Assembly: GCA_023701435.1 (NCBI GenBank)
Contig: JAMPXB010000001.1
Location: 62,001-126,000, forward strand
Reading direction: 5' to 3'
Length of the DNA stretch: 64,000 bases
DNA from: Bacteriovoracaceae bacterium
GTDB lineage: Bacteria; Bdellovibrionota; Bacteriovoracia; Bacteriovoracales; Bacteriovoracaceae
The position numbers were made by a program, and so were the translations under genes. The notes under the pieces are model-generated. The model ran no database searches and was not told where the DNA came from. It worked only from the letters and a program-made list of their open reading frames with translations. This document shows positions 1 to 9,265 of the stretch, one piece after another (the stretch's first letter is position 1; every line of letters begins with the position of its first letter).

Positions 1-57
1 ACCAAGACCTTTGTTTGCGAGTTCAAATGTTTTGCGGATGAGTTCTTCGTGGGTCAT
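1..57 (-). CDS. N-terminus of a truncated CDS (MTHEELIRKTFELANKGLG...), possibly a RibD-like deaminase
   Basis: Open frame to the window edge; its ATG overlaps the stop of the downstream recombinase (ATGA). The 'ELANKGLG' start resembles RibD N-termini, but the fragment is too short to be sure. Confidence 0.35.
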   Translation of the reverse strand, partial: MTHEELIRKTFELANKGLG

Positions 58-998
58 TCTTCTTCCTCAATTTCCTGAAAGACCATAGCTATCGGATATT
101 TGGAGAGTTCTTCGAGGTAGAGTTCCATGGAGTAACTTGGTGTCACCCCCAACCATTCTTTAATGGTCGAGTGATTGATATTCATATTGAGCCACTTAAA
201 AATGCAAGACTGTCTAAGGGACTTGGCGGTCATGTCATTTTTTAATTCACGACGGAGTTCTTCAAAGAAAAGTTCAGTTCCGCGCGGAGAGATTCCTCCG
301 GAGAGAACTTTGTAAGGATTGGCATTGAAAAGGAGCTCATCCATTTCCTTATTTTCTTGATTTAAATATTCCAAGCGAAGATTCTGATAAATTTTAAAGT
401 CTTCATTAAAAACGGCCGGCAGGGGAATAGAGTAAGGATCCCGTTTAGGATGCTCCACCAGAACTCGAAAACCATGTTTATCTTTTAAGATGCTCTCAAA
501 GCTTAATTTGGCCAGATCCGAGACCTTTAATCCAGAACCATAAATGAGATGGAAAATAATAACATTTCGGCAATTGACCAGGCGGGAGAGTCCGTCTGAT
601 TCTTTTTCTCTTCTCTTGAGTATCTGATAGGTCTTGAGCACTTCCGGAAAAGGTGTGGGCTCCGGATTATCCAGTACTTTGGGAGAGACCGGCATCTTCT
701 TTAAAGGGTTCTCGGGAAAAATCTCCTGAGATAACAGGTAATCAAAAAATAACCGCAAGGCCTGGACTCTTCGTCTGACCGAATTGGGTGAGCCGTATTT
801 TTGATCCAGGTACTGAGAGTATTCCTGGACCTGGGTGCCGGTAAATGAGCGAATTTTTAAGTGCTGTTGCTTATCAATCAGGAAAGTATTAAAGCACTGA
901 AGGTCCGCCTTATAATTCTTGACGGTATTAAAGCTTTTTCCCTGACGTTCCAAGAGACGTAAAAACTCATGTTGCTTATCGATTAAATTCCATTCCAT
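54..998 (-). CDS. Tyrosine recombinase/integrase-like protein (XerC/D-like) with degenerate catalytic residues
   Basis: N-terminal SAM-like core-binding domain and C-terminal 'LIYGSGLKVSDLAKL...SLRQSC...IKEWLGVTPSYSMELY' layout. ATG at 998 (MEWNLIDK) preferred over the longer ORF. Confidence 0.8.
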   Translation of the reverse strand: MEWNLIDKQHEFLRLLERQGKSFNTVKNYKADLQCFNTFLIDKQQHLKIRSFTGTQVQEYSQYLDQKYGSPNSVRRRVQALRLFFDYLLSQEIFPENPLKKMPVSPKVLDNPEPTPFPEVLKTYQILKRREKESDGLSRLVNCRNVIIFHLIYGSGLKVSDLAKLSFESILKDKHGFRVLVEHPKRDPYSIPLPAVFNEDFKIYQNLRLEYLNQENKEMDELLFNANPYKVLSGGISPRGTELFFEELRRELKNDMTAKSLRQSCIFKWLNMNINHSTIKEWLGVTPSYSMELYLEELSKYPIAMVFQEIEEEE

Positions 999-1068
999 AG
1001 CTCCGTATATTACGAAAAAGGCTTGGATATGTATAGCATTTCCGCTACTCTGCTGACTTGTCGGAGGC

Positions 1069-2682
1069 ATGATGATTACTGTAGCAAATTTAACCAAATC
1101 TTATGGTGGGCAAGTTCTTTATCAAGGAGGCTCATTTTTTATTGGGCCGGGTGAAAAAGTCGGTTTAGTGGGACCCAATGGTGCCGGTAAAACCTCTCTG
1201 TTCCGTCTTATCACTGGTGAAGAGAGACCAGATTCAGGTTCAATTGATTATCCTAAAAGCTTACGTCTTTGTTACTTCTCGCAGAATGTGGGAGAGCTCA
1301 AAGGCCGCAGTGCGCTTGAAGAAGTCATTCATGGAAACGTCCGTCTGGGATTTTTAAAAACAGAAATTGCAAAAATTGAAAAGGCTCTGGAAGAGGGTGA
1401 ATATTCTGATGAGATGCTGGAAAAACTCGGTGATTATCAGACGGAATTTGAAAAACTTGGTGGCTACGATATTGAATATCAGGCAGCGGAAGTTTTGACT
1501 GGTTTGGGTATTATGCCGGAAGACCAACAGCGTCCGGTGGAGTCTTTCTCCGGTGGTTGGAAAATGCGTATCGCTTTGGCCAAAGTTCTGGCCCAAAGAC
1601 CGGAATTCATCTTGATGGATGAGCCTACCAACTATCTTGATCTTGAATCAATTATCTGGCTTGAAAACTGGCTAAAGAACTTCAAGGGTGCCGTCTTTAT
1701 GACCAGTCACGATCGTGACTTCATGAACAGTATTGTGAAGAAAGTGGTGGAAGTTAATCATAAGACCATTACTGTTTATTCCGGAAACTACGATTACTAC
1801 GTAAAAGAAAGAGAAATCCGTCGCGAGCAGCTGGTGGCCAGTTCTGAACGTCAGGAAGCGATGTTGAAAAAAGAAGAAGAGTTCATTGCTAAATTTGCCG
1901 CCCGTGCTTCTCATGCGGCCCAGGTTCAGTCTCGAGTAAAAAAATTAGATAAGATCGAAAGAATTGAAGTTATGCCTGAAGATCAGGCGATTAGTTTTGA
2001 GTTCCCGAAGCCTCCTCGCTCCGGAAACGATGTGGTCAAGATGGATAATCTGGCCAAGGTCTGGTTCACACCGGAAGGCAAAGAGAAAAAAGTTTTCTCC
2101 GGCGTCTCAGGTCTGGTGAAGCGCCTTGAAAGAGTTGCCGTGGTGGGTGTTAACGGGGCCGGTAAATCAACCTTGTTAAAGGTCATCAGCGGTCTTACCG
2201 AGGCAACGGATGGCAAGGCCGTCATTGGTGCGAATGTGGAGATCGGTTACTTTTCTCAGTACTCCATGGATGTTTTAAATCCAAATAAAACGGTCTTTGA
2301 AGAAGTGCGGGACCGGGTAAAGGATAAGTCTGACGGATTCATGCGAAACCTTCTGGCCGCCTTCCTATTCCGTGGCGACGACGTGGAAAAGAAAGTTTCG
2401 GTGCTCTCGGGCGGGGAAAAATCCCGTTTGATTCTGGCGACCATTCTGACTAACCCATGTAATCTGCTCATCCTCGATGAGCCTACCAACCACTTGGATA
2501 TTCGTAGCCGGGAAGTGCTGATTGATGCACTTAAGGCCTATGAAGGCACCATTTTAATCGTTTCCCACGATCGTCACTTTTTGAAACAGCTGACAACTCA
2601 AGTTGCAGAAGTGAATAAGGGAGGCGTAACATTTTATCCAGGCACTTACGCTGAATATTTAGCAACGGTTGGAGATCACTAA
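1069..2682 (+). CDS. ABC-F family ATPase (two ABC domains, no TM)
   Basis: Two Walker A motifs (GPNGAGKTS, GVNGAGKST), signatures SFSGGWKMR and LSGGEKSR, Walker B LMDEPTN and LDEPTNHLD. Confidence 0.95.
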   Translation: MMITVANLTKSYGGQVLYQGGSFFIGPGEKVGLVGPNGAGKTSLFRLITGEERPDSGSIDYPKSLRLCYFSQNVGELKGRSALEEVIHGNVRLGFLKTEIAKIEKALEEGEYSDEMLEKLGDYQTEFEKLGGYDIEYQAAEVLTGLGIMPEDQQRPVESFSGGWKMRIALAKVLAQRPEFILMDEPTNYLDLESIIWLENWLKNFKGAVFMTSHDRDFMNSIVKKVVEVNHKTITVYSGNYDYYVKEREIRREQLVASSERQEAMLKKEEEFIAKFAARASHAAQVQSRVKKLDKIERIEVMPEDQAISFEFPKPPRSGNDVVKMDNLAKVWFTPEGKEKKVFSGVSGLVKRLERVAVVGVNGAGKSTLLKVISGLTEATDGKAVIGANVEIGYFSQYSMDVLNPNKTVFEEVRDRVKDKSDGFMRNLLAAFLFRGDDVEKKVSVLSGGEKSRLILATILTNPCNLLILDEPTNHLDIRSREVLIDALKAYEGTILIVSHDRHFLKQLTTQVAEVNKGGVTFYPGTYAEYLATVGDH

Positions 2683-2696
2683 AGGCCAATAAAGTC

Positions 2697-3027
2697 ATGC
2701 TTAATCCGAATCAAATTCTTCTTCAAGAAGGGGATCATTCAAGTAGCATGTACTGGGTGCAAAGTGGGCAGCTTGTAGTGACTAAGAAACGCGGTAATGA
2801 AGAAGTGGTTTTGGCCACATTTACAGCGGAGAATTGGTAGGGGAAATCTCTTTCCTGGATCAAGAGGCCCGTAGTGCACTGTTAAGGCAGTTACGGACTG
2901 TGATCTGATTGAGATTCCCCAAGCGGCCATTGAGACGATTTATAATACTCAACCTAAATGGCTTGAAATTTTGGTTTTGACCCTGGCCGAGCGTCTTCGT
3001 AAGGTTAATGCCCGAATAAAGATCTAG
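2697..3027 (+). pseudogene. Cyclic nucleotide-binding (CRP/cNMP-type) domain protein, interrupted by two frameshifts
   Basis: Frame 1 gives MLNPNQILLQEGDHSSSMYWVQSGQLVVTKKRGNEEVVLAT; a shift gives YSGELVGEISFLDQEARSA; a second shift gives VKAVTDCDLIEIPQAAIETIYNTQPKWLEILVLTLAERLRKVNARIKI*. Confidence 0.8.
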
Positions 3028-3187
3028 TATCTAAACAAATTACGCATTGCGAAATGGTAAAAATTTGCATAGTCTTCTAAGTTCGTTGCGAAACGGACGC
3101 AAAACCATTAGAACTCTTTTCACTGTAATATTTTAATTTTGCTGAAGCTCTTCGAGGGACTTCAGATAGACGACCTTAAGGTGATAT

Positions 3188-3937
3188 ATGTCACGACCTC
3201 GCTTACATCAATTGCTCGCTACTGTGTTTGAAACCAAAGATGCCCAACTGGTTTCAAATCTTTTCCAGCACGAAGACTTTGATCAATTCATGAAGAGATT
3301 CTCTCTTGTGATACCAAGACCTGAACTGGCCCAGGCCTTTACCCATACATCTTTTTCTCATGAGTTTAACTATCCTCATCAGGAGCAGTTGGAGTTTTTG
3401 GGAGATTCAGTCCTGAGCCTCATCTTAACCGAAGAGCTTTTTAAAAGATTCCCCCAGGAAAAAGAGGGACATCTTTCAAAGCTCAGAAGTGCTCTGGTTA
3501 ATGAGAAGAGTCTGGCCCTGATGGCCAATGCTCTGGAATTAAGTGAACTCATCATTGTCGGCAAGGGCGAGTATATCAAGAAGTTATATCTGGAAGACAC
3601 GGTGCTGGCCGATACCTTTGAGGCGCTGCTCGCCCAAATCTATCGTCATCACGGTTTTGAGTTTACCAGAGAACTGTTTTTATCCTGGTTAAACGAATAT
3701 ATTCCGGAAGCTTTTAATCAAAACTTTCTCGATCAATTCGATGCCAAATCAAAGCTTCAGGAAAAAGTATTGGCAAAATATAAAAAGCTTCCGCGCTACA
3801 GCTCCACCGATAAAGGTGACCAGTTTGAAATCACTCTTTGGATCAACGATGTGGCCCAAATGAGCGGAGTTTTTCCCTCGAAAAAGTCCGGTGAAAAAGC
3901 ACTGGCCCAGGAAGTATTAAAGAAAGGTCTTATTTAA
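3188..3937 (+). CDS. rnc: Ribonuclease III
   Basis: Signature EQLEFLGDSVL, LADTFEALLAQIY, and a C-terminal dsRBD-like segment. Confidence 0.96.
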   Translation: MSRPRLHQLLATVFETKDAQLVSNLFQHEDFDQFMKRFSLVIPRPELAQAFTHTSFSHEFNYPHQEQLEFLGDSVLSLILTEELFKRFPQEKEGHLSKLRSALVNEKSLALMANALELSELIIVGKGEYIKKLYLEDTVLADTFEALLAQIYRHHGFEFTRELFLSWLNEYIPEAFNQNFLDQFDAKSKLQEKVLAKYKKLPRYSSTDKGDQFEITLWINDVAQMSGVFPSKKSGEKALAQEVLKKGLI

Positions 3938-3946
3938 GGAGAAAAT

Positions 3947-4915
3947 ATGTTAATTGAAAATCAACATCCCCATAACAAAGCGATCATGATTGCCGTTCTT
4001 GGGAAACCCAATGTTGGAAAAAGTTCCTTCATCAATCATCTCATGGGATTTGACCTGACGATTGTAAGTTCGAAGCCTCAGACGACAAGAAACCAGTTCC
4101 ACTGTGCTTTCACGATTGACCGTACTGAAGTTGTTCTCGTAGACACTCCGGGAGTTCACTCTACTGCCCAGGAATTAAATAAGCGCATGAACGGTCAGGC
4201 CCAGATGGGTGCTGAAGGTGTGGACTTAAACTTTGTGCTCGTTGATTTAACCACTGATGTGGTTGCTGAATTCAAAGACTTTCTGAAAAACTTTGAACTT
4301 CCTCTTTCCCGCACTTGGATTATTTTCACCAAGGCCGATCTGGTTAAGAAAGAAGAGCTAAACCTTGCTCCAGCTCTGGTAAAACTCCAGGAGCTGTGTC
4401 CTTCTATTGAAAAGCATTTTGTGATCTCGTCAAAAGACGGCCACAACATTCACGAGCTCACTGGTGCCATCGCCGATGCCGCTCAAAGTGCCCCGCACCT
4501 TTATCCGGGTGGCGACGCTTCCAATATGAATGAGCGCTTTTTTGTGACTGAATACATCCGCGAGCAGGCCTTCCGTCTTTTAAAGGAAGAGCTTCCTTAT
4601 GAAATAGCTGTGATCATTGATGAATACAAAGACATTAAGAAAAAAGATGAAGAGGCGATCCCTGAGGCCCATATTTCGGCCTCTATTCTGGTGAACCGTC
4701 CTTCTCAGCGTGCCATCGTTGTTGGCCGTGGCGGATCGATTATTAAAGAAATCGGGGTCAATGCCAGAAAGAAGATTGAAGCGATGATCGGCGGTAAGGT
4801 TCACTTGAACCTTCACGTGAAAGTTTCACCTAAATGGTTTAACAATAACTACGTACTAGATGAAATCGGACTCCCTCGTACTCAGAAGTCCACGCGTGTG
4901 TGGAGGAAAAAATGA
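3947..4915 (+). CDS. era: GTPase Era
   Basis: GKPNVGKSS, DTPGV, TKAD; C-terminal KH domain (VGRGGSIIKEIGVNARKKIE). Confidence 0.97.
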   Translation: MLIENQHPHNKAIMIAVLGKPNVGKSSFINHLMGFDLTIVSSKPQTTRNQFHCAFTIDRTEVVLVDTPGVHSTAQELNKRMNGQAQMGAEGVDLNFVLVDLTTDVVAEFKDFLKNFELPLSRTWIIFTKADLVKKEELNLAPALVKLQELCPSIEKHFVISSKDGHNIHELTGAIADAAQSAPHLYPGGDASNMNERFFVTEYIREQAFRLLKEELPYEIAVIIDEYKDIKKKDEEAIPEAHISASILVNRPSQRAIVVGRGGSIIKEIGVNARKKIEAMIGGKVHLNLHVKVSPKWFNNNYVLDEIGLPRTQKSTRVWRKK

Positions 4916-6771
4916 ACCAAAGATCTATGGTGGTCTCCATTATTGGAAGACCGAACGTCGGGAAGAGCACAATCTTTAACCGACTGATGAAAAAACAACA
5001 CCTGGCCATGACTCATGACCAGCCAGGAGTGACCCGTGACCGTCACTACGGCATTCTTAAATTGGAAGAAGTGGTAGAAGGTACCGAGCTTAAGGAAGAT
5101 ATCATTTTGGTTGATACCGGTGGTTTTTATCCGGATAAAATTGAGATCGATACCCATAAGAAGAAAAACAATGTTGATCCGTTCTTCAACATTATGGCCG
5201 ACCACGCCAAGCTTGCCATTAATGAGTCGGATCTGGTGCTCTTTATCGTGGACGTTCGTGAAGGACTGCTGCCATTTGATAAAGGCATTTGCGACTATAT
5301 CAAATCGACCAAGAAGCCTTTCTGGTTGGTGATGAACAAGTTTGACACCGAAAAGCAGGAAGGAGATCAGTATGATTTCTATACCCTGGGTCTGGATGAA
5401 GACGACATGCTGAGAGTTTCGGCCGAGCATAACCGTGGATTCTATGATCTTCGTGAGAAGCTTTTAATAAACGCCACTAAATTTAAAGAGTCAGAGCTTG
5501 CTAAAAGTGTTGATGGCCACCTTCAAAATGGCGTCAAGCCCAGAAACGACGTGGTTGCTTCTGTAGCGATCATTGGTGCTCCTAATGCCGGTAAATCAAC
5601 TCTTTTGAATTGTCTGGTAGGTGCTCAGCGCGCCCTGGTTTCTGAAATAGCAGGAACTACCGTTGATCCGATTGAAGGTTATATTGACCTGTACTTCGGT
5701 CCGGATGTGGAGATGCTAACCACTCGTGACAATCAGTTCCGCAAAGACAATGAAGAGATGTTTGAGGAATTGAAGCGCTTCCAGGAATCGGGAGATGTGG
5801 ATCTCAATATTTCGGTTGATGAAGAAGACCTGACCGAAGAAGAAAAGAAAATCTACGTTGAATTCGGCCAGACAACGGAATCCACTTTTGATGAAGGTGA
5901 GGAAGATGACGTTGGTGCTGGATCAGATTTTAGTTTTGATGAATCTAACACCGGTCCTGATTATTTCTCTGAAAAAGAAATTCTGGGAGAGATCGAGAAG
6001 AACTGGGATAACACATCGGAAGAAGAAGTGGCGGATCTCGAGTTCGCTCAGTACATCAACCGTTGGCGCTCTATTAAGCTCGTTGATACTGCCGGTATCA
6101 GAAAGTCTAAACTCGTTGAAGGCTTTATTGAAACTCAGAGTGTTTACCGATCACTTCGCTCCATCACAGAATCAGACATTGTGCTTTTCATGATTGATTC
6201 CACTTTAGGAATCACTCACCAGGATCGTCGTCTGTGTGATATCGCTTTGGAGAAAGGTAAATCTGTCATCATCTGTTTAAACAAGATCGATCTTTTAAAA
6301 GAGACTTTCGCTGATCAGAAGAAAAAGAAAGAGTGGCTGGAAAATCTTCGCGATGAAGTGCCTTGGCTGAGCTTTTGCCAGCTGGTGACCATCTCTGCTC
6401 AGAAAAACAGAAATATCAATTATCTTCGTGAAGCAGTTAAACGCACCATCGTGGTTCGTAACCGAAAGATCCCAACAGGTGCTTTGAACCGTTGTTTACT
6501 TCAGCTCACTGACCGAAATCCGGTTGTGGTCAAAAAGACCAGTGGAACGAAGTTTAAGGTTAAGTACGCTTCCATGCTTAAAACCAGCCCTCCGACTTTC
6601 CTGCTCTTTAGTAACAAGTCTCAGGGGATTCCTGAAAACTACCGCCGCTATTTGATCAATGGTCTGAGAAAAGAATTTGACCTGACAAATACGCCGGTCC
6701 ACTTGATTTTCCGAACTTCTACCGACATAGAGCGCCGAATGCGCAAGGTGGAGAAGAAAAAGTCCAAGTAA
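4912..6771 (+). CDS. der: Ribosome biogenesis GTPase Der (EngA), with a large acidic insertion
   Basis: Two G domains (GRPNVGKST, GAPNAGKST), DTAG, NKID and C-terminal KH-like domain. ATG at 4912 overlaps the era stop (ATGA). Confidence 0.96.
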   Translation: MNQRSMVVSIIGRPNVGKSTIFNRLMKKQHLAMTHDQPGVTRDRHYGILKLEEVVEGTELKEDIILVDTGGFYPDKIEIDTHKKKNNVDPFFNIMADHAKLAINESDLVLFIVDVREGLLPFDKGICDYIKSTKKPFWLVMNKFDTEKQEGDQYDFYTLGLDEDDMLRVSAEHNRGFYDLREKLLINATKFKESELAKSVDGHLQNGVKPRNDVVASVAIIGAPNAGKSTLLNCLVGAQRALVSEIAGTTVDPIEGYIDLYFGPDVEMLTTRDNQFRKDNEEMFEELKRFQESGDVDLNISVDEEDLTEEEKKIYVEFGQTTESTFDEGEEDDVGAGSDFSFDESNTGPDYFSEKEILGEIEKNWDNTSEEEVADLEFAQYINRWRSIKLVDTAGIRKSKLVEGFIETQSVYRSLRSITESDIVLFMIDSTLGITHQDRRLCDIALEKGKSVIICLNKIDLLKETFADQKKKKEWLENLRDEVPWLSFCQLVTISAQKNRNINYLREAVKRTIVVRNRKIPTGALNRCLLQLTDRNPVVVKKTSGTKFKVKYASMLKTSPPTFLLFSNKSQGIPENYRRYLINGLRKEFDLTNTPVHLIFRTSTDIERRMRKVEKKKSK

Positions 6772-6791
6772 GTCTTAAAAAATATCTATTG

Positions 6792-6826
6792 AAATGCCTC
6801 CGATATCTCATCGGGGGCATTTTTGT
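6792..6826 (+). terminator. Rho-independent terminator after der
   Basis: AATGCCTCCGAT-ATCTC-ATCGGGGGCATT followed by TTTTG. Confidence 0.8.
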
Positions 6827-6935
6827 CTTGAGTGTTCTGAAAAATTTACAAGGTCTATTGTAAGGCCCTGACAAGTATTATAAACCTCCTTGAATTCCAC
6901 CAAAAGCTATCCACGCTATATCTTCAAGGAGATGT

Positions 6936-7181
6936 ATGAAAACTCTTATCGTTTCACTTTTTTTATTATCAAGTTCCGCTTTCGCTTACAATATTGACAA
7001 CGACATCGACTATGTCAGCTGGTGCATGGATAATCAGGTAATGAGCAGTGACTCTAAGGGAAACAGTATTGTTCTTGCTGATTGTTCTAATGGAGCTGAG
7101 TATTTAGTTTGTAAACAGCAAACTACTTACATGGGAAGAAGACCTGTTATCGTTGCTACTTGTAAAAAACCGAAGCACTAA
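6936..7181 (+). CDS. Small secreted protein (81 aa) with Cys residues
   Basis: Signal peptide MKTLIVSLFLLSSSAFA; good SD (AAGGAG); short Cys-containing mature part. Confidence 0.7.
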   Translation: MKTLIVSLFLLSSSAFAYNIDNDIDYVSWCMDNQVMSSDSKGNSIVLADCSNGAEYLVCKQQTTYMGRRPVIVATCKKPKH

Positions 7182-7193
7182 TATTGTTCAAAG

Positions 7194-7228
7194 TTAAGTG
7201 GGGATAATATCCCCACTTAAATGTTTTT
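7194..7228. terminator. Hairpin between convergent genes, probably a terminator
   Basis: TTAAGTGGGGATAATATCCCCACTTAA perfect inverted repeat followed by a T-rich tail. Confidence 0.75.
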
Positions 7229-7229
7229 A

Positions 7230-8015
7230 TTACCAGGTAAAATTATAGGTGATCACCAGGGAAAAAACGTTTCCGGTGAGATCCTCAAAACCATAAGTAC
7301 TGTCCGGATCATCGGGAATCTGGCGGAAGTCCTGGGTGAATTTATCATAGAAGTTCACGACGTGATAAATTCCTTCCACACTGATATAGGACTGCTTAAG
7401 TTCCACCGGAAATTCCAAACCCATCCCAATACCAGTTCCGATCCCGCCGCCAGAATCTTTTGGGATTTCGCGGTCGATGAATTTACTGGTCTGGTACCAA
7501 TATTCTAAGCGGCCGATAAAGTGCGGGTTGGAATAAGTAATGGCCGTCCCAAGGTCGGTGGTGTCGATGTAATACTTATAACCCACAAAGACCCGGGAGT
7601 AATCAGTGACGACAGCACCAATGGGTCCCTGATCCGGATAACCGTTTACCACAGTGTCCAGAATCATGGTGTGCTTGGAGTATTCAATCCCTAGAGTGAT
7701 TGCTTTTTGGAAGTCTAAAAAATAATTTACGGATAAATGAAAGGTCGGATGATTGTCTTCGTAGGCCTTGCCACGGTTGCCGGTAAAAGTTGTAAACCCC
7801 CCACCTAGATTCACCGAGAAAAAGCGGCCATAGCGGTAGAAGCGCTCATCTTCCAGCACCTGGGCCGATTCCAGGTCTTCATTGAAGTCAGAGAAAATAT
7901 CACTGCCTGGGTTAAGATCGTCTTCGATCTCCTGCATGACCTGATCGCTGGATTGACCCAAAACAGTGAAGGGCAGGAGCATTGCAAATAAAAAGAGCGT
8001 TCGGTGAATCAACAT
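7230..8015 (-). CDS. Outer membrane beta-barrel protein, unknown function
   Basis: Signal peptide, alternating aromatic/hydrophobic strands, C-terminal FSLVITYNFTW. Confidence 0.75.
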   Translation of the reverse strand: MLIHRTLFLFAMLLPFTVLGQSSDQVMQEIEDDLNPGSDIFSDFNEDLESAQVLEDERFYRYGRFFSVNLGGGFTTFTGNRGKAYEDNHPTFHLSVNYFLDFQKAITLGIEYSKHTMILDTVVNGYPDQGPIGAVVTDYSRVFVGYKYYIDTTDLGTAITYSNPHFIGRLEYWYQTSKFIDREIPKDSGGGIGTGIGMGLEFPVELKQSYISVEGIYHVVNFYDKFTQDFRQIPDDPDSTYGFEDLTGNVFSLVITYNFTW

Positions 8016-8018
8016 AAT

Positions 8019-8507
8019 TTATAGATAGAAGTGAACGGCAGCCTTCAAGAATTGGTCACCCAATGTCTGAAAGGTGGCCCCGTCTTCTGCATTTGCATTT
8101 CTGGCGGAAAGTCCGAACTCAAAAGAGAATCCGATGCTTTCTAGACCTGTGAGATGAAATTCAGTTCCGAGGGTACCATCAATTTGGTAACCGGATTTCA
8201 CTTTTTCTTCCTCATCTAAGTAATTTTCAGTGGCAAATAATCCTGCCATATAGAAATTAAGCTGTGGTTCGTCAAAAATGATGCGGTAGAACTTAATGCC
8301 AGCACCATAAAGCGTTTCATCTTCGTTGGACTTAAGACCCAAGAGTCCACCTAAGGCAAAGGTCTTACTCTGCTGGATCTTAAACGAGATGGCAGGAATG
8401 TCATTGGCCAATTGGTTAGTGGCGCCGATTCCCATTCGGCCGCGCAGATCCAAGGAATGGGCCTGAGTGGAAACAAAGAGGGCGCACAAGAGGAATAATT
8501 GCTTCAT
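8019..8507 (-). CDS. Secreted/outer-membrane beta-barrel-like protein
   Basis: Signal peptide, strand-like pattern, C-terminal KAAVHFYL; adjacent to and co-oriented with another barrel gene. Confidence 0.6.
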   Translation of the reverse strand: MKQLFLLCALFVSTQAHSLDLRGRMGIGATNQLANDIPAISFKIQQSKTFALGGLLGLKSNEDETLYGAGIKFYRIIFDEPQLNFYMAGLFATENYLDEEEKVKSGYQIDGTLGTEFHLTGLESIGFSFEFGLSARNANAEDGATFQTLGDQFLKAAVHFYL

Positions 8508-8599
8508 TCTTTAAGTCTAGGGAATCTTTTGATCTTTGACAACGAGTGAGGAGGAGTTTTAAACTTCTTAAGTATTAAAAGACAAAAAGGATTAAACCA

Positions 8600-9265
8600 A
8601 TGAGCGAAGCGACTCAAACTCAAACCCTTGAACAGACACTTAATAAAACGGACTTGGGTCATACACTTTATGAACATCGGAAATCATTTTTCATCCTTTT
8701 GATTGCGATCCTTGTTGGAGCAACAGGTTTTGTTTTCTGGGAACAATCAAAGCAATCAGCGGCCTTAGATAATTCGGTAAAAGTTTTTGAATTCCAAACT
8801 GGTGCATGGGCCGATGCCAAGGCCGGCAAAGTAGATGTTGCTACTTTAGTTAAGACTTTTGAAGGTCTTGATAAAGAAGTTCGTACCGCTCCGGTTATGC
8901 TTCCGGTTGCTATGGAGATCAGTAAGTTTCTCTTTGAAAAAGGCAATTATGCTGAAGCTGAGACTATTCTTTCTGGTCTTTCAACTCTGACTCATCCGGT
9001 AGCCCAGTTTTTTGTGGCCATGCAGAGAGCGGCCATCCTTGAAAAATCAGGAAAAATTGACGAAGCGATTGCTGCCCTTGAGCCACTAGCAAAGAACAAA
9101 GAAGTCCTGATGCCTGCCAAGGTTTCTGTGGATCTTGGTCGTCTGTATCTTGCTAAAGGCGAGAAGGGCAAGGCCCAGACTCAATTTGATTACGTTATGA
9201 ACACTTTTCCAAATGATGATCAAGCTAAGCTAGCTAAGCTGTATCTTTCACAAATTGCTCAATGA
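8600..9265 (+). CDS. YfgM-like TPR membrane protein
   Basis: Single N-terminal TM helix (FFILLIAILVGATGFVFW) followed by TPR-like helices; overlaps the start of bamB. Confidence 0.75.
   Translation: MSEATQTQTLEQTLNKTDLGHTLYEHRKSFFILLIAILVGATGFVFWEQSKQSAALDNSVKVFEFQTGAWADAKAGKVDVATLVKTFEGLDKEVRTAPVMLPVAMEISKFLFEKGNYAEAETILSGLSTLTHPVAQFFVAMQRAAILEKSGKIDEAIAALEPLAKNKEVLMPAKVSVDLGRLYLAKGEKGKAQTQFDYVMNTFPNDDQAKLAKLYLSQIAQ

Noticed and set aside
2739-2930. 63-aa minus-strand ORF
   Set aside because: Antisense to the reconstructed cNMP-binding domain, which explains the region better.
4882-5430. 182-aa minus-strand ORF antisense to der
   Set aside because: Shadow of a well-supported gene; no RBS or domain support.
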